Source of the DNA: Halomonas sp. TA22
Lineage (GTDB): Bacteria; Pseudomonadota; Gammaproteobacteria; Pseudomonadales; Halomonadaceae
NCBI RefSeq assembly: GCF_013009075.1
Contig: NZ_CP053108.1
Location: forward strand, 1,116,001-1,180,000
Length of the DNA: 64,000 nucleotides
Direction of reading: 5' to 3'
In this document: positions 32,088 to 41,641 of the stretch, in pieces
Layout of the letters: every line of letters begins with the position of its first letter
Numbering within the stretch: position 1 is the first letter of the stretch
Notes under the pieces: model-generated
Databases searched by the model: none
What the model was told of the DNA's origin: nothing
Seen by the model: only the letters and a program-made list of their open reading frames with translations
Program-made: the position numbers and the translations under genes

Positions 32088-32410
32088 CTCCCTGCAAAGC
32101 ACCTATACGGATGGGTTTTGTTCGGTTCGAAAATGATCGATCGAATCTTCCACCTTTCGTTGGCAAATTTTGTTAAGCAATGATACGGTTTGTAACTAGG
32201 CGCTCGATAGGTTTAGGTAAGGCCAGGCGACTCGCCTAGGGCGTGATTCAAGCAATATGCAATGAAATTGAATTGTTGATTTTATAACAGGCTTCAGGGA
32301 TGCGCCGTATACCCTGGGGCGGTAGCGTGTCTTGAGCCAAGCGGCAGCGGAAGCCGACACAATCAAATCAATGCTGAGATCAATAACTCGATTGTTCAAG
32401 GGGAAATGCC
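32088..32410 (+). promoter_or_regulatory. Leader region of the wza operon
   Basis: A 323-bp gene-free stretch, AT-rich in its first half (GGCAAATTTTGTTAAGC), holding the ops element near its 3' end and AAGGGG before the wza ATG. It most likely contains the capsule promoter and an untranslated leader. No clear -10/-35 pair was resolved. Confidence 0.6.
32318..32329 (+). promoter_or_regulatory. ops element (RfaH recruitment site)
   Basis: The 12 bases GGCGGTAGCGTG match the ops element of E. coli LPS and capsule operons exactly, and the preceding CCTGGG resembles the end of the longer JUMPstart sequence. When transcribed, ops pauses RNA polymerase and recruits RfaH, which suppresses termination in long polysaccharide operons. 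Its site, 81 bases before wza and inside the untranslated leader, is the canonical position. An RfaH homologue would have to be encoded elsewhere. Confidence 0.85.
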
Positions 32411-33514
32411 ATGCGAACCACCGTTGCACTACGCTACATTGCAGTCAGCTTAATCACTGTAATGCTTGCCGGTTGTGCCATCGCTCCGGGTGCGCACATG
32501 GACTATAGCGGAGATGGTCCGGATCTGAGCCATCTGGTGGATATTGAACCGATCACGCCAGCCCTCTTGGCAGCACAACGACAAACGATGTCAAGAACCG
32601 CAGCGATTCCTCCAGCGCTTCGTCAGGCGATAGAGGAGTATGAGTATCGTGTCGGCCCTGGTGATGTGCTCAGCATAATAGTTTATGACCATCCCGAGCT
32701 GACGATTCCTGCTGGGGCGGAGCGAAGCGCAGCCGAAGCCGGTAACCGCGTAAACAATGATGGCTTCATTTTCTACCCTTACATCGGTCGTCAACATGTG
32801 GCTGGCAAGACCACCAATGAGATTAGAGCCCAACTGACGCGCGGTCTCTCCGATTATCTTACTGATCCGCAGATAGATGTACTGATTGCCTCCTTCAATT
32901 CACAGAAAGTATTTTTCAGTGGTGCGATCAGCTCTCCTGGCGTTCTGCCAATCACGACGACCCCCCTTACCATTGCCGACGCTGTCAGCCAGCTGGGGGG
33001 GCCGACAGGCAACGCTTTTCAGCATGAGCTCATCTTGACGCGCGATGGGCAACAGGAGCGTCTCTCTCTTTATGCACTACTAAGCGAGGGGGACCAGACC
33101 CAGAATCGTTTGCTGCAGGATGGCGATGCGCTGCACCTTTCCTCCTCCGAGAATACGGCGCTAGCAGTAATGGGCCAGGTGCGTTCACCAGGTACCATGG
33201 CGATGGGTGGGGACCGCCTCTCCCTCACCGATGCGCTGGCTAGAGCGGGAGGTATCAATGAAACCACGGCTGATCCGTCTGGCATATTCGTCATGCGCCA
33301 GTTGCCTGAAGGTAGTGAAAAGATCGCGACCGTATATCAACTCGATGTCAGTGACGCGACTGCCTTCATGCTGGCAAGCCAGTTTCGACTCGAACCCAGC
33401 GACGTTATTTATGTGACCACGGCACCGCTGGCCCGCTGGAATCGTGTAATCAGCTTACTGCTGCCGTCCATCGGATTGCCGCGTAACATTACCTCTGCTA
33501 CCTCCGATCTCTAA
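32411..33514 (+). CDS. wza: Polysaccharide export outer-membrane lipoprotein Wza
   Basis: Wza forms the octameric outer-membrane channel for capsule export. The 367-residue protein has a signal peptide with the lipobox VMLAGC (Cys 22), the poly_export domain beginning YRVGPGDVLSIIVYDHPELT (about 75-94), and SLBB-type repeats (VFFSGAISSPGVLPITT, AVMGQVRSPGTMAM). It starts a wza-wzb-wzc run with 2 bp before wzb. It is the first gene after the ops site. Confidence 0.93.
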   Translation: MRTTVALRYIAVSLITVMLAGCAIAPGAHMDYSGDGPDLSHLVDIEPITPALLAAQRQTMSRTAAIPPALRQAIEEYEYRVGPGDVLSIIVYDHPELTIPAGAERSAAEAGNRVNNDGFIFYPYIGRQHVAGKTTNEIRAQLTRGLSDYLTDPQIDVLIASFNSQKVFFSGAISSPGVLPITTTPLTIADAVSQLGGPTGNAFQHELILTRDGQQERLSLYALLSEGDQTQNRLLQDGDALHLSSSENTALAVMGQVRSPGTMAMGGDRLSLTDALARAGGINETTADPSGIFVMRQLPEGSEKIATVYQLDVSDATAFMLASQFRLEPSDVIYVTTAPLARWNRVISLLLPSIGLPRNITSATSDL

Positions 33515-33516
33515 GT

Positions 33517-33963
33517 ATGTTTCATCAAGTCTTGGTGGTATGCACGGGTAATATCTGCCGCAGTCCGGTGGCTGCGGCCATGCTCCAGCAAAGATTCTCA
33601 CACCTCTCTGCCCCCCGGTTCAGCTCTGCTGGGCTAGGAGCGCTGACAGGGCGAGGAGTCGACCCCAACGCACGCAAGCTCGCAGAAGCCGCAGGGCTGG
33701 ATGTGAGCCAGCATGAGGCTCGCCAGTTGGATGAGACCCTTCTTGTGGAGGCGGATCTGGTCCTGGTCATGAGTGCCGGTCAGCGCAGCGAAATTGGCAA
33801 GCGCTGGCCTTCGGCCTTGGGCAAGACCATGCTCCTTGGTCATTGGCTTGAAGGAGAGAGGGGACGTGACATTCCCGACCCCTACCGCAAAAGTCCCGAA
33901 GTCTTCGAACATGTGCACCGCCTTCTGTTGAGGGCTACCGAAGCGTGGGCGGCGCGGCTTTGA
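33517..33963 (+). CDS. wzb: Low-molecular-weight protein tyrosine phosphatase Wzb
   Basis: Wzb dephosphorylates the tyrosine-rich tail of Wzc, and cycling between the two states is needed for capsule assembly. The 148-residue protein has the P-loop CTGNICRS with nucleophile Cys 9 and Arg 15 (C-X5-R-S) and the general-acid Asp in DIPDPYRKS near residue 119. It lies between wza and wzc, as in group 1 capsule loci. Confidence 0.93.
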   Translation: MFHQVLVVCTGNICRSPVAAAMLQQRFSHLSAPRFSSAGLGALTGRGVDPNARKLAEAAGLDVSQHEARQLDETLLVEADLVLVMSAGQRSEIGKRWPSALGKTMLLGHWLEGERGRDIPDPYRKSPEVFEHVHRLLLRATEAWAARL

Positions 33964-34039
33964 GTCATCTTCAATCTCCATCATTTGCCCTTGACAGTGC
34001 ACATGCCCGTTTCTTTCACCTTAGCCTGACGTAGAGCCC

Positions 34040-36238
34040 ATGTCTGATAAAACCACGACTCAAGCCCCTGCCGAGGAGGTGATCAACCTCGGCCGTCTAT
34101 TTGGCGTATTGTTCGATCACAAATGGTTGATCGCCATCGTGACCGCTCTCTTCGCTATGCTGGGCATCGCCTATGGCATGCTGGCCACGCCCATCTATCA
34201 AGCTGATGCTCTGGTGCAGGTAGAGCGGCGCTCCAATGTAAGCCCACTAGGTGATGTTGGTAACATCATCGGTCTCGAGCAACTCAATACGCCTGCAGAA
34301 ATACAGATTCTTCAGTCTCGGCTAGTGCTCGGTCAGGTGGTGGACCGTTTGGGGCGCGACATCATCATTCGGCCCGTCACGCTGCCGGTGGTCGGTGACT
34401 TCGTGATTCGTCGCAATATTCCTCGCCCCGGCTTCATGGAGGGATATCCCCATGTATGGGGAGATGAGCAGATCGAGGTGACCCGATTCGAACTGGCCGA
34501 CTCACGCCGTGGCCAGCAGATATTGGTAGAGCGCGATATCAATAATCGCTATCGAGTGTTGATAAATGGCGAGTCCATTGGTGTGGGCGAGCTTGGTGCC
34601 AACGAGACATTTTTGGATGGCGACCTTCAGCTACTCATTGACACGTTCGATGCAGGGGTTGGTGCTCGTTACCAGCTGATGAAGCAAGCCCGTACGTCAG
34701 CTATCGGTTCGATTGGCGGCCGTCTGCAAATCAGTGAAGCCGCTGGGCGTGGCACGTCGACGGGCATGCTGCGTCTGTCAATGGTGGGGCCCGATACCCA
34801 AGAGATCGTGCGCACCCTGGATGCGGTAGCCGATACCTTTCTGACACAGAATGTCGAGCGGCAAGCGGCTCAGGCCGAACAGAGCCTGACGTTTCTCGAA
34901 GAACAGGCTCCCGAACTACGCGATCAGCTTGTCCATGCGGAGCAGAGCCTGAATGAGTACCGCGCCGGGCTTGATAGTGTCGATCTTTCCAGCGAAGCAC
35001 AGGCTGCCATTCAGCGTTATATTGAACTCGAAAGCAGCCTAAATGAACTGGAGTTTCAGGAGGCTGAGTTGGCACGTCGCTATACCTCCAGCCATCCCAC
35101 CTATCAGGCGTTACTGCGTCAGAAGCGGCAGATTGAGCAGGATCGTCAGGAGCTGAATGCTAGAGTCAATGAACTGCCCGCAGCACAGCAGGAAGTGGTA
35201 CGTCGTACGCGTGATGTGGAAGTGACCCAGGCAATCTACGTCAACGTACTAAACAAGATACAAGAGCTGCAGGTAGCCCGTGCCGGTACCATAGGTAATG
35301 TACGTATCATAGACCGTGCTGCTGTTGGCGGACTGGTGGCACCAAACCGGGCTAGGATCGCCATTTTGGCAACGCTTTTGGGTGCCATACTGGCTGTCGG
35401 GGGAGTATTGTTGCGTGAGCTACTGCGCCGCGGGGTTGATTCGCCTGAACAGATCGAAGCGGCAGGGCTGCCCGTCTACGCGACCATTCCCCTTTCACCT
35501 GCGCAAAACAAGCTGGCACGCCGGATCAAGAAGAAGCGAAGGCAGGCTAGGGAGGATATCGTCGTCGGGGTGCTGGCTGATCGAGAGCCTGCTGATCTTG
35601 CGCTCGAGGCGCTCCGAGGACTGCGTACTAGTCTCCATTTCACGATGATGGAAGGACGCAACAATCGGCTGATGATTACCGGCCCCAGTCCTGGCGTCGG
35701 CAAGAGTTTCATCAGTATCAATTTGGGAGCGGTTTCCGCTCAGGCCGGCAAACGGGTTCTCTTGATTGATGCCGATCTGCGCAAGGGCCATATTCATCAT
35801 GCATTCGGCAAACAGAGCAAGAACGGTTTGGCCGATTACCTGGCTGGTCAGATCCCGCTGGACGATATCATCCAGCCGACGGGCATCGATAACTATTGGT
35901 TGGTTACCCGGGGAACCGCGCCGCCAAATCCCTCTGAGCTATTGATGCAACCACGTTTTGCCGAAGCCATGGAACTTCTTAGTCAGCGGTTTGACATGGT
36001 CATTGTCGATACGCCACCTGTCTTGGCGGTAACGGATGCGAGCGTAGTCGGCAAGCAATGCGACACGACTCTGCTGGTCACTCGCTTCGAAACCAACCCT
36101 ATCCGCGAAATAATGGCAGCCAAGCGTCGCCTGGAAGGTAATGGCCTGCAAGTTCAGGGAGCCATTCTCAATGCCATGGAAAGAAAAGCCTCTACTGCCA
36201 GCGGGCATTATGGCTATTATTTCTACAGCTATCGCTAA
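34040..36238 (+). CDS. wzc: Polysaccharide co-polymerase and tyrosine autokinase Wzc
   Basis: A 732-residue inner-membrane protein with two transmembrane helices (about 30-50 and 435-455) bracketing a large periplasmic Wzz domain with coiled-coil, then a cytoplasmic BY-kinase domain. Kinase motifs: Walker A GPSPGVGKS around Lys 555, Walker A' LLIDADLRKG, Walker B MVIVDTPPVL. The tail HYGYYFYSYR is the tyrosine cluster that is autophosphorylated and reset by Wzb. It controls chain length and works with Wza. A 76-bp gap follows wzb. Confidence 0.94.
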   Translation: MSDKTTTQAPAEEVINLGRLFGVLFDHKWLIAIVTALFAMLGIAYGMLATPIYQADALVQVERRSNVSPLGDVGNIIGLEQLNTPAEIQILQSRLVLGQVVDRLGRDIIIRPVTLPVVGDFVIRRNIPRPGFMEGYPHVWGDEQIEVTRFELADSRRGQQILVERDINNRYRVLINGESIGVGELGANETFLDGDLQLLIDTFDAGVGARYQLMKQARTSAIGSIGGRLQISEAAGRGTSTGMLRLSMVGPDTQEIVRTLDAVADTFLTQNVERQAAQAEQSLTFLEEQAPELRDQLVHAEQSLNEYRAGLDSVDLSSEAQAAIQRYIELESSLNELEFQEAELARRYTSSHPTYQALLRQKRQIEQDRQELNARVNELPAAQQEVVRRTRDVEVTQAIYVNVLNKIQELQVARAGTIGNVRIIDRAAVGGLVAPNRARIAILATLLGAILAVGGVLLRELLRRGVDSPEQIEAAGLPVYATIPLSPAQNKLARRIKKKRRQAREDIVVGVLADREPADLALEALRGLRTSLHFTMMEGRNNRLMITGPSPGVGKSFISINLGAVSAQAGKRVLLIDADLRKGHIHHAFGKQSKNGLADYLAGQIPLDDIIQPTGIDNYWLVTRGTAPPNPSELLMQPRFAEAMELLSQRFDMVIVDTPPVLAVTDASVVGKQCDTTLLVTRFETNPIREIMAAKRRLEGNGLQVQGAILNAMERKASTASGHYGYYFYSYR

Positions 36239-36272
36239 GCCTATCTCTAGTTTTTGTTAATAAGTGGTTAAT

Positions 36273-37295
36273 ATGAAGATACTAGTGACAGGTAATGCGG
36301 GCTTTATTGGCTTTCATACCGCTAAATATTTACTCGAACGAGGCGATAGCGTAGTCGGATTCGATAATGTCAATGACTACTACGATCCTCGGCTCAAGGA
36401 GTCTCGCCTCGCGATGCTCGACCAAATCGCGGAGAGAACCGGCAGCACATATCTATTCATTCGGGAAAATCTGGCTGATCAACAAGCCGTGAAAGCATGC
36501 TTCTCACAGCATAGCTTTGATCGAGTCATACATCTGGCAGCTCAGGCAGGAGTGCGCTATTCGCTAGAAAATCCCCATAGCTACGTCGAAAGCAATCTTG
36601 TTGCGTTCACCAATCTGCTCGAGGCGTGTCGCTACGCAGCAACGCCTCATTTCACCTATGCCAGTACCAGTAGTGTCTATGGTGCCAACAGCAAAATGCC
36701 TTTTTCAGAGCATGAAGGGGCGAATCACCCGCTGCAGTTTTACGCAGCAACCAAGAGAGCCAATGAGCTGATGGCGCACAGCTATAGTCATCTCTTTGCT
36801 CTGCCTACGACGGGATTGCGATTCTTTACTGTATACGGTCCTTGGGGCCGACCAGATATGGCGTTGTTCAAGTTTACCGGCAATATCCTTAAGGGTCTTC
36901 CGATTCCAGTATTCAACCATGGACAGCATAGCCGGGATTTTACCTATATCGACGATATCGTAGAGGGCGTGGTCAGAGCCAGCGATCAGATTGCCGCTCC
37001 AAACCAGTATTGGGATGGTAACGAACCGGACCCAGCCTCCAGCTATGCTCCCTATAGGATGTTTAATATCGGCAATAATGATCCTGTCCAGCTCATTGAT
37101 TATATCGAAGCCATTGAAGATGCACTTGATATGCGGGCGATCAAGGAGTTCCTGCCCTTGCAGCCAGGCGATGTACCCGATACCTATGCGGATAGCAGCG
37201 CACTCGAAAAGGCAGTGGGATACAGACCAACCACTCCCGTTAAGCAAGGGGTGGCAAGTTTCGTGGCCTGGTATCGCGAATTCTATCGTATATAA
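36273..37295 (+). CDS. UDP-glucuronate 4-epimerase-type NAD-dependent epimerase
   Basis: This 340-residue short-chain dehydrogenase has the NAD motif [20 protein letters not shown] (with Asn in place of the usual second Gly), [16 protein letters not shown], the catalytic YAATK (about residue 150) and [17 protein letters not shown], all typical of UDP-GlcA 4-epimerases that form UDP-GalA. The substrate is made by ugd immediately downstream. ATG at 36273 is preferred over an upstream GTG at 36264 because AAGTGG precedes it. Confidence 0.85.
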   Translation: MKILVTGNAGFIGFHTAKYLLERGDSVVGFDNVNDYYDPRLKESRLAMLDQIAERTGSTYLFIRENLADQQAVKACFSQHSFDRVIHLAAQAGVRYSLENPHSYVESNLVAFTNLLEACRYAATPHFTYASTSSVYGANSKMPFSEHEGANHPLQFYAATKRANELMAHSYSHLFALPTTGLRFFTVYGPWGRPDMALFKFTGNILKGLPIPVFNHGQHSRDFTYIDDIVEGVVRASDQIAAPNQYWDGNEPDPASSYAPYRMFNIGNNDPVQLIDYIEAIEDALDMRAIKEFLPLQPGDVPDTYADSSALEKAVGYRPTTPVKQGVASFVAWYREFYRI

Positions 37296-37342
37296 CTCGA
37301 GCTATTATTTGCAAAGCTAACATTGGAAGTTGGAGGCATAAA

Positions 37343-38665
37343 ATGAAAGTGACAGTTTTTGGAACGGGATATGTAGGTCTAGTACAAGGCGCTATTTTGG
37401 CAGATGTCGGCCATCATGTCGTATGTGTAGATGTGGACGCCGATAAGGTTGATCGTCTTAAGCAGGGCATTATTCCCATCTATGAGCCCGGTCTCGAGCC
37501 TCTGGTCAAAGAGAATTATGATGCCGGGCGACTCGAGTTCACTACCGATGCCGCGGTTGGTGTCAAGCATGGACAAGTCCAGTTCATCGCGGTGGGAACC
37601 CCGCCGGATGAAGATGGTAGTGCTGACCTTAAATATGTTCTCTCCGTTGCTGCGACGATTGCCGAGCACATGGAACATGAACAGATCATCATCGACAAGT
37701 CGACCGTTCCGGTGGGAACTGCAGACAAGGTGCGAGCCAGGGTCATCGAAGTGCTGGAAAGTCGTGGGCGTACTGATATCGGCTTTGATGTCGTCTCCAA
37801 CCCTGAATTTCTCAAGGAGGGCAGCGCTGTTGCGGATTGTCAAAAGCCGGATCGTATCATTATTGGCACGGATAACGTCGAGACAGTCGATACCATGCGT
37901 GAACTATACGCCCCGTTCAATCGTAACCATGACAAGATCATCGTCATGGATGTGAGAAGTGCTGAGCTGACAAAGTATGCTGCTAATTGCATGCTGGCCA
38001 CTAAAATTAGCTTCATGAACGAAATCGCTAACTTGGCGGAACGCTTGGGAGCAAATATAGAAGCCGTACGGCAAGGAATTGGCTCCGACCCAAGAATAGG
38101 ATACCAATTCATTTATCCCGGGGTGGGTTATGGCGGTTCCTGTTTTCCTAAAGATGTTCAAGCATTGATAAGGGCATCAGATGCCATTGACTTCGATGCC
38201 AAGGTGCTAAAAGCTGTTGAAGCACGCAATATGGAGCAAAAGACCACACTATTTAAGAAAATTGAGCATCACTTCAAAGGCGACCTTCAAGGTAAAGTTT
38301 TCGCCGTTTGGGGGCTTGCGTTCAAGCCTAATACCGATGACATGCGCGAAGCACCTAGCCGAGTGCTCATGGAAGCTCTCTGGCAAGCTGGTGCCAAAGT
38401 GCAAGCCTATGATCCAGAAGCAATGGAAGAAGCACAGCGCATCTACAACAATCGAGAAGAGCTTTCACTATGTGGGACCAAGGAAGCTGCCTTGAAAAGC
38501 GCTGATGCTCTCGTCATCGTAACGGAATGGCAAAACTTTCGTGCGCCAGATTTCGAACTAATCAAAAGCTGTCTTGCCGAGCCTACTATCTTTGATGGTC
38601 GCAATTTGTATGATCCACAGCGAATGGAGAAAAAAGGGTTCGTATATTACTCGGTAGGACGTTGA
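37343..38665 (+). CDS. ugd: UDP-glucose 6-dehydrogenase
   Basis: Ugd oxidises UDP-glucose to UDP-glucuronate with two NAD+. The 440-residue protein has the N-terminal Rossmann motif [20 protein letters not shown], the middle [13 protein letters not shown] and EFLKEGSAV blocks, and the catalytic cysteine in [11 protein letters not shown] at about residue 267. GGAGG precedes the ATG. Together with the preceding epimerase it gives the locus UDP-GlcA and UDP-GalA, so the polymer is probably acidic. Confidence 0.95.
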   Translation: MKVTVFGTGYVGLVQGAILADVGHHVVCVDVDADKVDRLKQGIIPIYEPGLEPLVKENYDAGRLEFTTDAAVGVKHGQVQFIAVGTPPDEDGSADLKYVLSVAATIAEHMEHEQIIIDKSTVPVGTADKVRARVIEVLESRGRTDIGFDVVSNPEFLKEGSAVADCQKPDRIIIGTDNVETVDTMRELYAPFNRNHDKIIVMDVRSAELTKYAANCMLATKISFMNEIANLAERLGANIEAVRQGIGSDPRIGYQFIYPGVGYGGSCFPKDVQALIRASDAIDFDAKVLKAVEARNMEQKTTLFKKIEHHFKGDLQGKVFAVWGLAFKPNTDDMREAPSRVLMEALWQAGAKVQAYDPEAMEEAQRIYNNREELSLCGTKEAALKSADALVIVTEWQNFRAPDFELIKSCLAEPTIFDGRNLYDPQRMEKKGFVYYSVGR

Positions 38666-38732
38666 AAATAAGTAGCCCAACCTTTTAAAGAACGGAAGTT
38701 CTTGGTTATTAAGCCGCGAAATCTACTCACAG

Positions 38733-40559
38733 ATGACTCCCTCTATGCTTCATAATATCAAAGAGCTCTATCAGCTACTGACAAGAGAGCAGCGACGTAA
38801 GCTGCTTCATTTGCAGATGTTTACTGTGCTGATGGCCTTTGCCGAAATCATCGGTGTGCTATCGATTGGCCCTTTTATGGCCATTGTCGGTAATATGCAG
38901 CAACTCGAAGGTGATGGTCGGCTAGCCCAGCTATACCAGATGAGTGGCATAGGAAGCCATGAACAGTTTCTTTTCTGGATGGGGATAGGTGTCTTGGTAG
39001 TGCTGTTAACATCAACCCTGATTTCCATGTATACTGTTTGGCGACTATCAATGTACGGTGCTTTCGTTGGGGCAGAGCTTAGCTGTCGTCTATACAAGCA
39101 TTACATGCATCAGCCTTGGCTTTTTCATGCAAGCGGTAGTAGTAGTCAATTGACTAAACAGATCAATGGGGAGTGCTCACGAGTAACGAATAATATAATA
39201 AAGCCACTAATGCAAATGAATGCCAAGTTAGTATTGGCAACGCTCATGGCGTTAGCGATATTCATTTATAATCCTGTGGTCGCATTGGCAGGTATCGTGA
39301 TTTTCGTTGCTTCTTATTTTGTGCTCTATCGTACGGTGCGGCATAGACTGATTGCTAATGGAAAGACAGTGTCAATCATGCAGCGAGAGCGGTTCCAATT
39401 GTTGTCTGAGGGATTTGGTGGGATCAAGGATGCTTTGTTGCTTGGGCGACAAAAGAATTTCATCGATCGCTTTCATATTGCAAGCCATAAGTCAGCTAAA
39501 GCACAAGGTACAACCCAGGCGATGAGTCAAGTTCCGCGCTACGCGATGGAGCTGGTTGCCTTCGGCGCGGTCATCTTCCTAGTGCTCTATCTACTGTCAA
39601 CGCATCAAGGGGACTTGGGCGCGATTCTGCCGATACTCTCCGTGTATGCCTTGGCAGGTTTCAAACTACTACCCGCATTTCAGCAGGTATATACCAGTAT
39701 TTCGACAATACGTGGCAACCTTGCAGCGTTCGAGTCTCTCCGCGATGATCTCTATGCAAGCCATGAGACTAAAACAATGGATTCAGGACATGATAAACCT
39801 ATTTCAGAGCTAAATACGTCACTCACTCCACAATACTCGATTCAAATGGTTGACGTGGAGTTTACTTATCCTGGTAAGGAAGAGCCTGCGCTGAAAGGAT
39901 TGAATATCAATATTCCTAGGAATCGTGTCATCGGCCTAGTGGGAGCCTCAGGTTCGGGGAAATCGACAGCTATCGATTTACTATTGGGATTGATAGATCC
40001 ACAACGTGGTGAGCTTCGAATTGATGGAAGTCTTCTGACGGATGAGAATCGCCGAGCCTGGCAAAATAGCCTCGGCTTCGTGCCGCAGGCCATTTTCTTG
40101 GCTGATAGCTCAATACGCGAAAATATCGCTTTTGGCCTACCAGACTCAGAAATTGATATCAAGAAAGTGAAGCGAGCGGCAAGTTTGGCGCATCTTGATG
40201 AGCTGTTAGCAGAACTACCGAATGGCTTGGAGACTAAAGTTGGCGAACGTGGTGTCCAGCTTTCAGGCGGACAACGTCAGCGCATCGGTATTGCACGCGC
40301 TCTTTATCATGATGCCGACGTTTTGGTCTTAGATGAAGCAACTAGTGCATTAGATGGCATTACTGAAAAGCTAATAATGGATGCTATCCATGATTTCTCG
40401 GGAAAGAAAACGATAATTATGATTGCCCACCGTCTCGCAACAGTTAAACAGTGCGATTGTATTTATTTAATGGCAGCTGGCCGTGTGGTGGATCAAGGCA
40501 CTTATACTGAATTAGCTGAACGGAATTCCATCTTCAAAAAAATGGCAGAACATGCATGA
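38733..40559 (+). CDS. PglK-like ABC transporter/flippase (ATPase and permease)
   Basis: A 608-residue half-transporter: six transmembrane helices (about 30-340) then an ABC ATPase with Walker A VGASGSGKST (about 415), Q-loop FVPQAIFLADSS, signature LSGGQRQRIG and DEATSALD. It resembles PglK/MsbA-type exporters that flip undecaprenyl-diphosphate-linked oligosaccharides. No Wzx-type flippase is visible in the locus, so this is the likely flippase for the capsule repeat unit. From here the DNA becomes markedly AT-rich. The ATG lacks a clear ribosome site; the alternative ATG at 38745 is possible. Confidence 0.8.
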   Translation: MTPSMLHNIKELYQLLTREQRRKLLHLQMFTVLMAFAEIIGVLSIGPFMAIVGNMQQLEGDGRLAQLYQMSGIGSHEQFLFWMGIGVLVVLLTSTLISMYTVWRLSMYGAFVGAELSCRLYKHYMHQPWLFHASGSSSQLTKQINGECSRVTNNIIKPLMQMNAKLVLATLMALAIFIYNPVVALAGIVIFVASYFVLYRTVRHRLIANGKTVSIMQRERFQLLSEGFGGIKDALLLGRQKNFIDRFHIASHKSAKAQGTTQAMSQVPRYAMELVAFGAVIFLVLYLLSTHQGDLGAILPILSVYALAGFKLLPAFQQVYTSISTIRGNLAAFESLRDDLYASHETKTMDSGHDKPISELNTSLTPQYSIQMVDVEFTYPGKEEPALKGLNINIPRNRVIGLVGASGSGKSTAIDLLLGLIDPQRGELRIDGSLLTDENRRAWQNSLGFVPQAIFLADSSIRENIAFGLPDSEIDIKKVKRAASLAHLDELLAELPNGLETKVGERGVQLSGGQRQRIGIARALYHDADVLVLDEATSALDGITEKLIMDAIHDFSGKKTIIMIAHRLATVKQCDCIYLMAAGRVVDQGTYTELAERNSIFKKMAEHA

Positions 40560-41641
40560 TGAATATATTTTTATCACTAGTGCAATATAGATAAATAACT
40601 CATGGGCATCATGAGGAATTAATTCTACAACCGCTTTTGTTAACAGGTTATAGCTAAAGGAACCGCTATGATAAACACACCAATAGGGCTGGGAAAATCG
40701 AGACATCAAGGATGTTCTGGATCTATTAGGTAACATCGCAGAGGTTGGCGTCGAAAAAACTACTTCCCTGCTTGATTTGTCTATCGCCGTATCAAAAGTG
40801 AAACACTTCAAAAATATTTTTTAGTCGTTAACCAAACGGATGGTTATTATCCCGCTACAATCAATGCTGAGCGTCGGGCGTTGACAATGAGGGAGATACG
40901 TTCCGATATTGCATGCAGAAACGCTTCGTAATTCTCCAAAGCCGCTGGTATGGGATAGTGCAACCGGGATAGCCGAATGTGTTTACCATAATCATTCTCA
41001 CTGATTGACGGCCCACCATACCTAAGCCCGTGATAAAGGCCTACTTGGGCAGGTGCTGCTTCCTCCGAAGGGACCCCAGCAAAGAGATGGATACGCTGCG
41101 TATATGATGCAATCAGAGCAATTCTTAACCTTTGATACTGAGCACCCCTTTTGCCAAACCTTACCATCTCGAGTATGGATCGGTTCAGGCCATAGCTTTT
41201 AAGATTAATGCCAAAGCATACGGGATTAATAATAGTAAGGTATCAAGAAAAAAGCCTTCATAAGCCTCACAAAGGCATCAAGAAGAAGATTGATCAATAA
41301 ACAGTTATGGAGCGTTTTGGAACCGTATGATTTCCAGCGCGCTGTCATGGAAAAGCTGAGTTTCGAAGAGCAAGTTTAACTAATGAAATAAACTGCTGTG
41401 TTAATAGCGCCATATGGTGCAAGCTTGACAAGCATGATGCTTGTCAACCAGGAACACATATTGCAGAAATAGCTGATCTCAATTTTCCTAACCGAATTCC
41501 TATGTTATTGCTACAGCGCTTAGACATAAGTATTGGATTGTTTCAGCTGACTGTTGGCGAATCACATCCGTTAGAAAAAGATATGAATAGTGACACTGAA
41601 ATACTAAAGATATTTGCCTAGGCTAATGGCAGGTTTTTCAA
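40560..41641. other. Gene-free, apparently decayed stretch inside the capsule locus
   Basis: No intact gene was found in these 1,082 bases. Short open frames look protein-like but lack starts or partners. On the + strand, 40694-40824 reads DVLDLLGNIAEVGVEKTTSL then LDLSIAVSKVKHF before a stop; near 41300-41380 there is LINKQLWSVLEPYDFQRAV; and 41425-41621 is open to a stop (DLNFPNRIPMLLLQRLDI inside). On the minus strand 40847-41167 is open for 106 codons. I cannot assign any of them. The region is AT-rich and is best read as remains of one or more lost genes. Confidence 0.5.

Noticed and set aside
40847-41167. 106-codon minus-strand frame in the decayed region
   Set aside because: It looks somewhat protein-like but has no ribosome site, neighbour or family that I can name, so it is only mentioned within the region entry.
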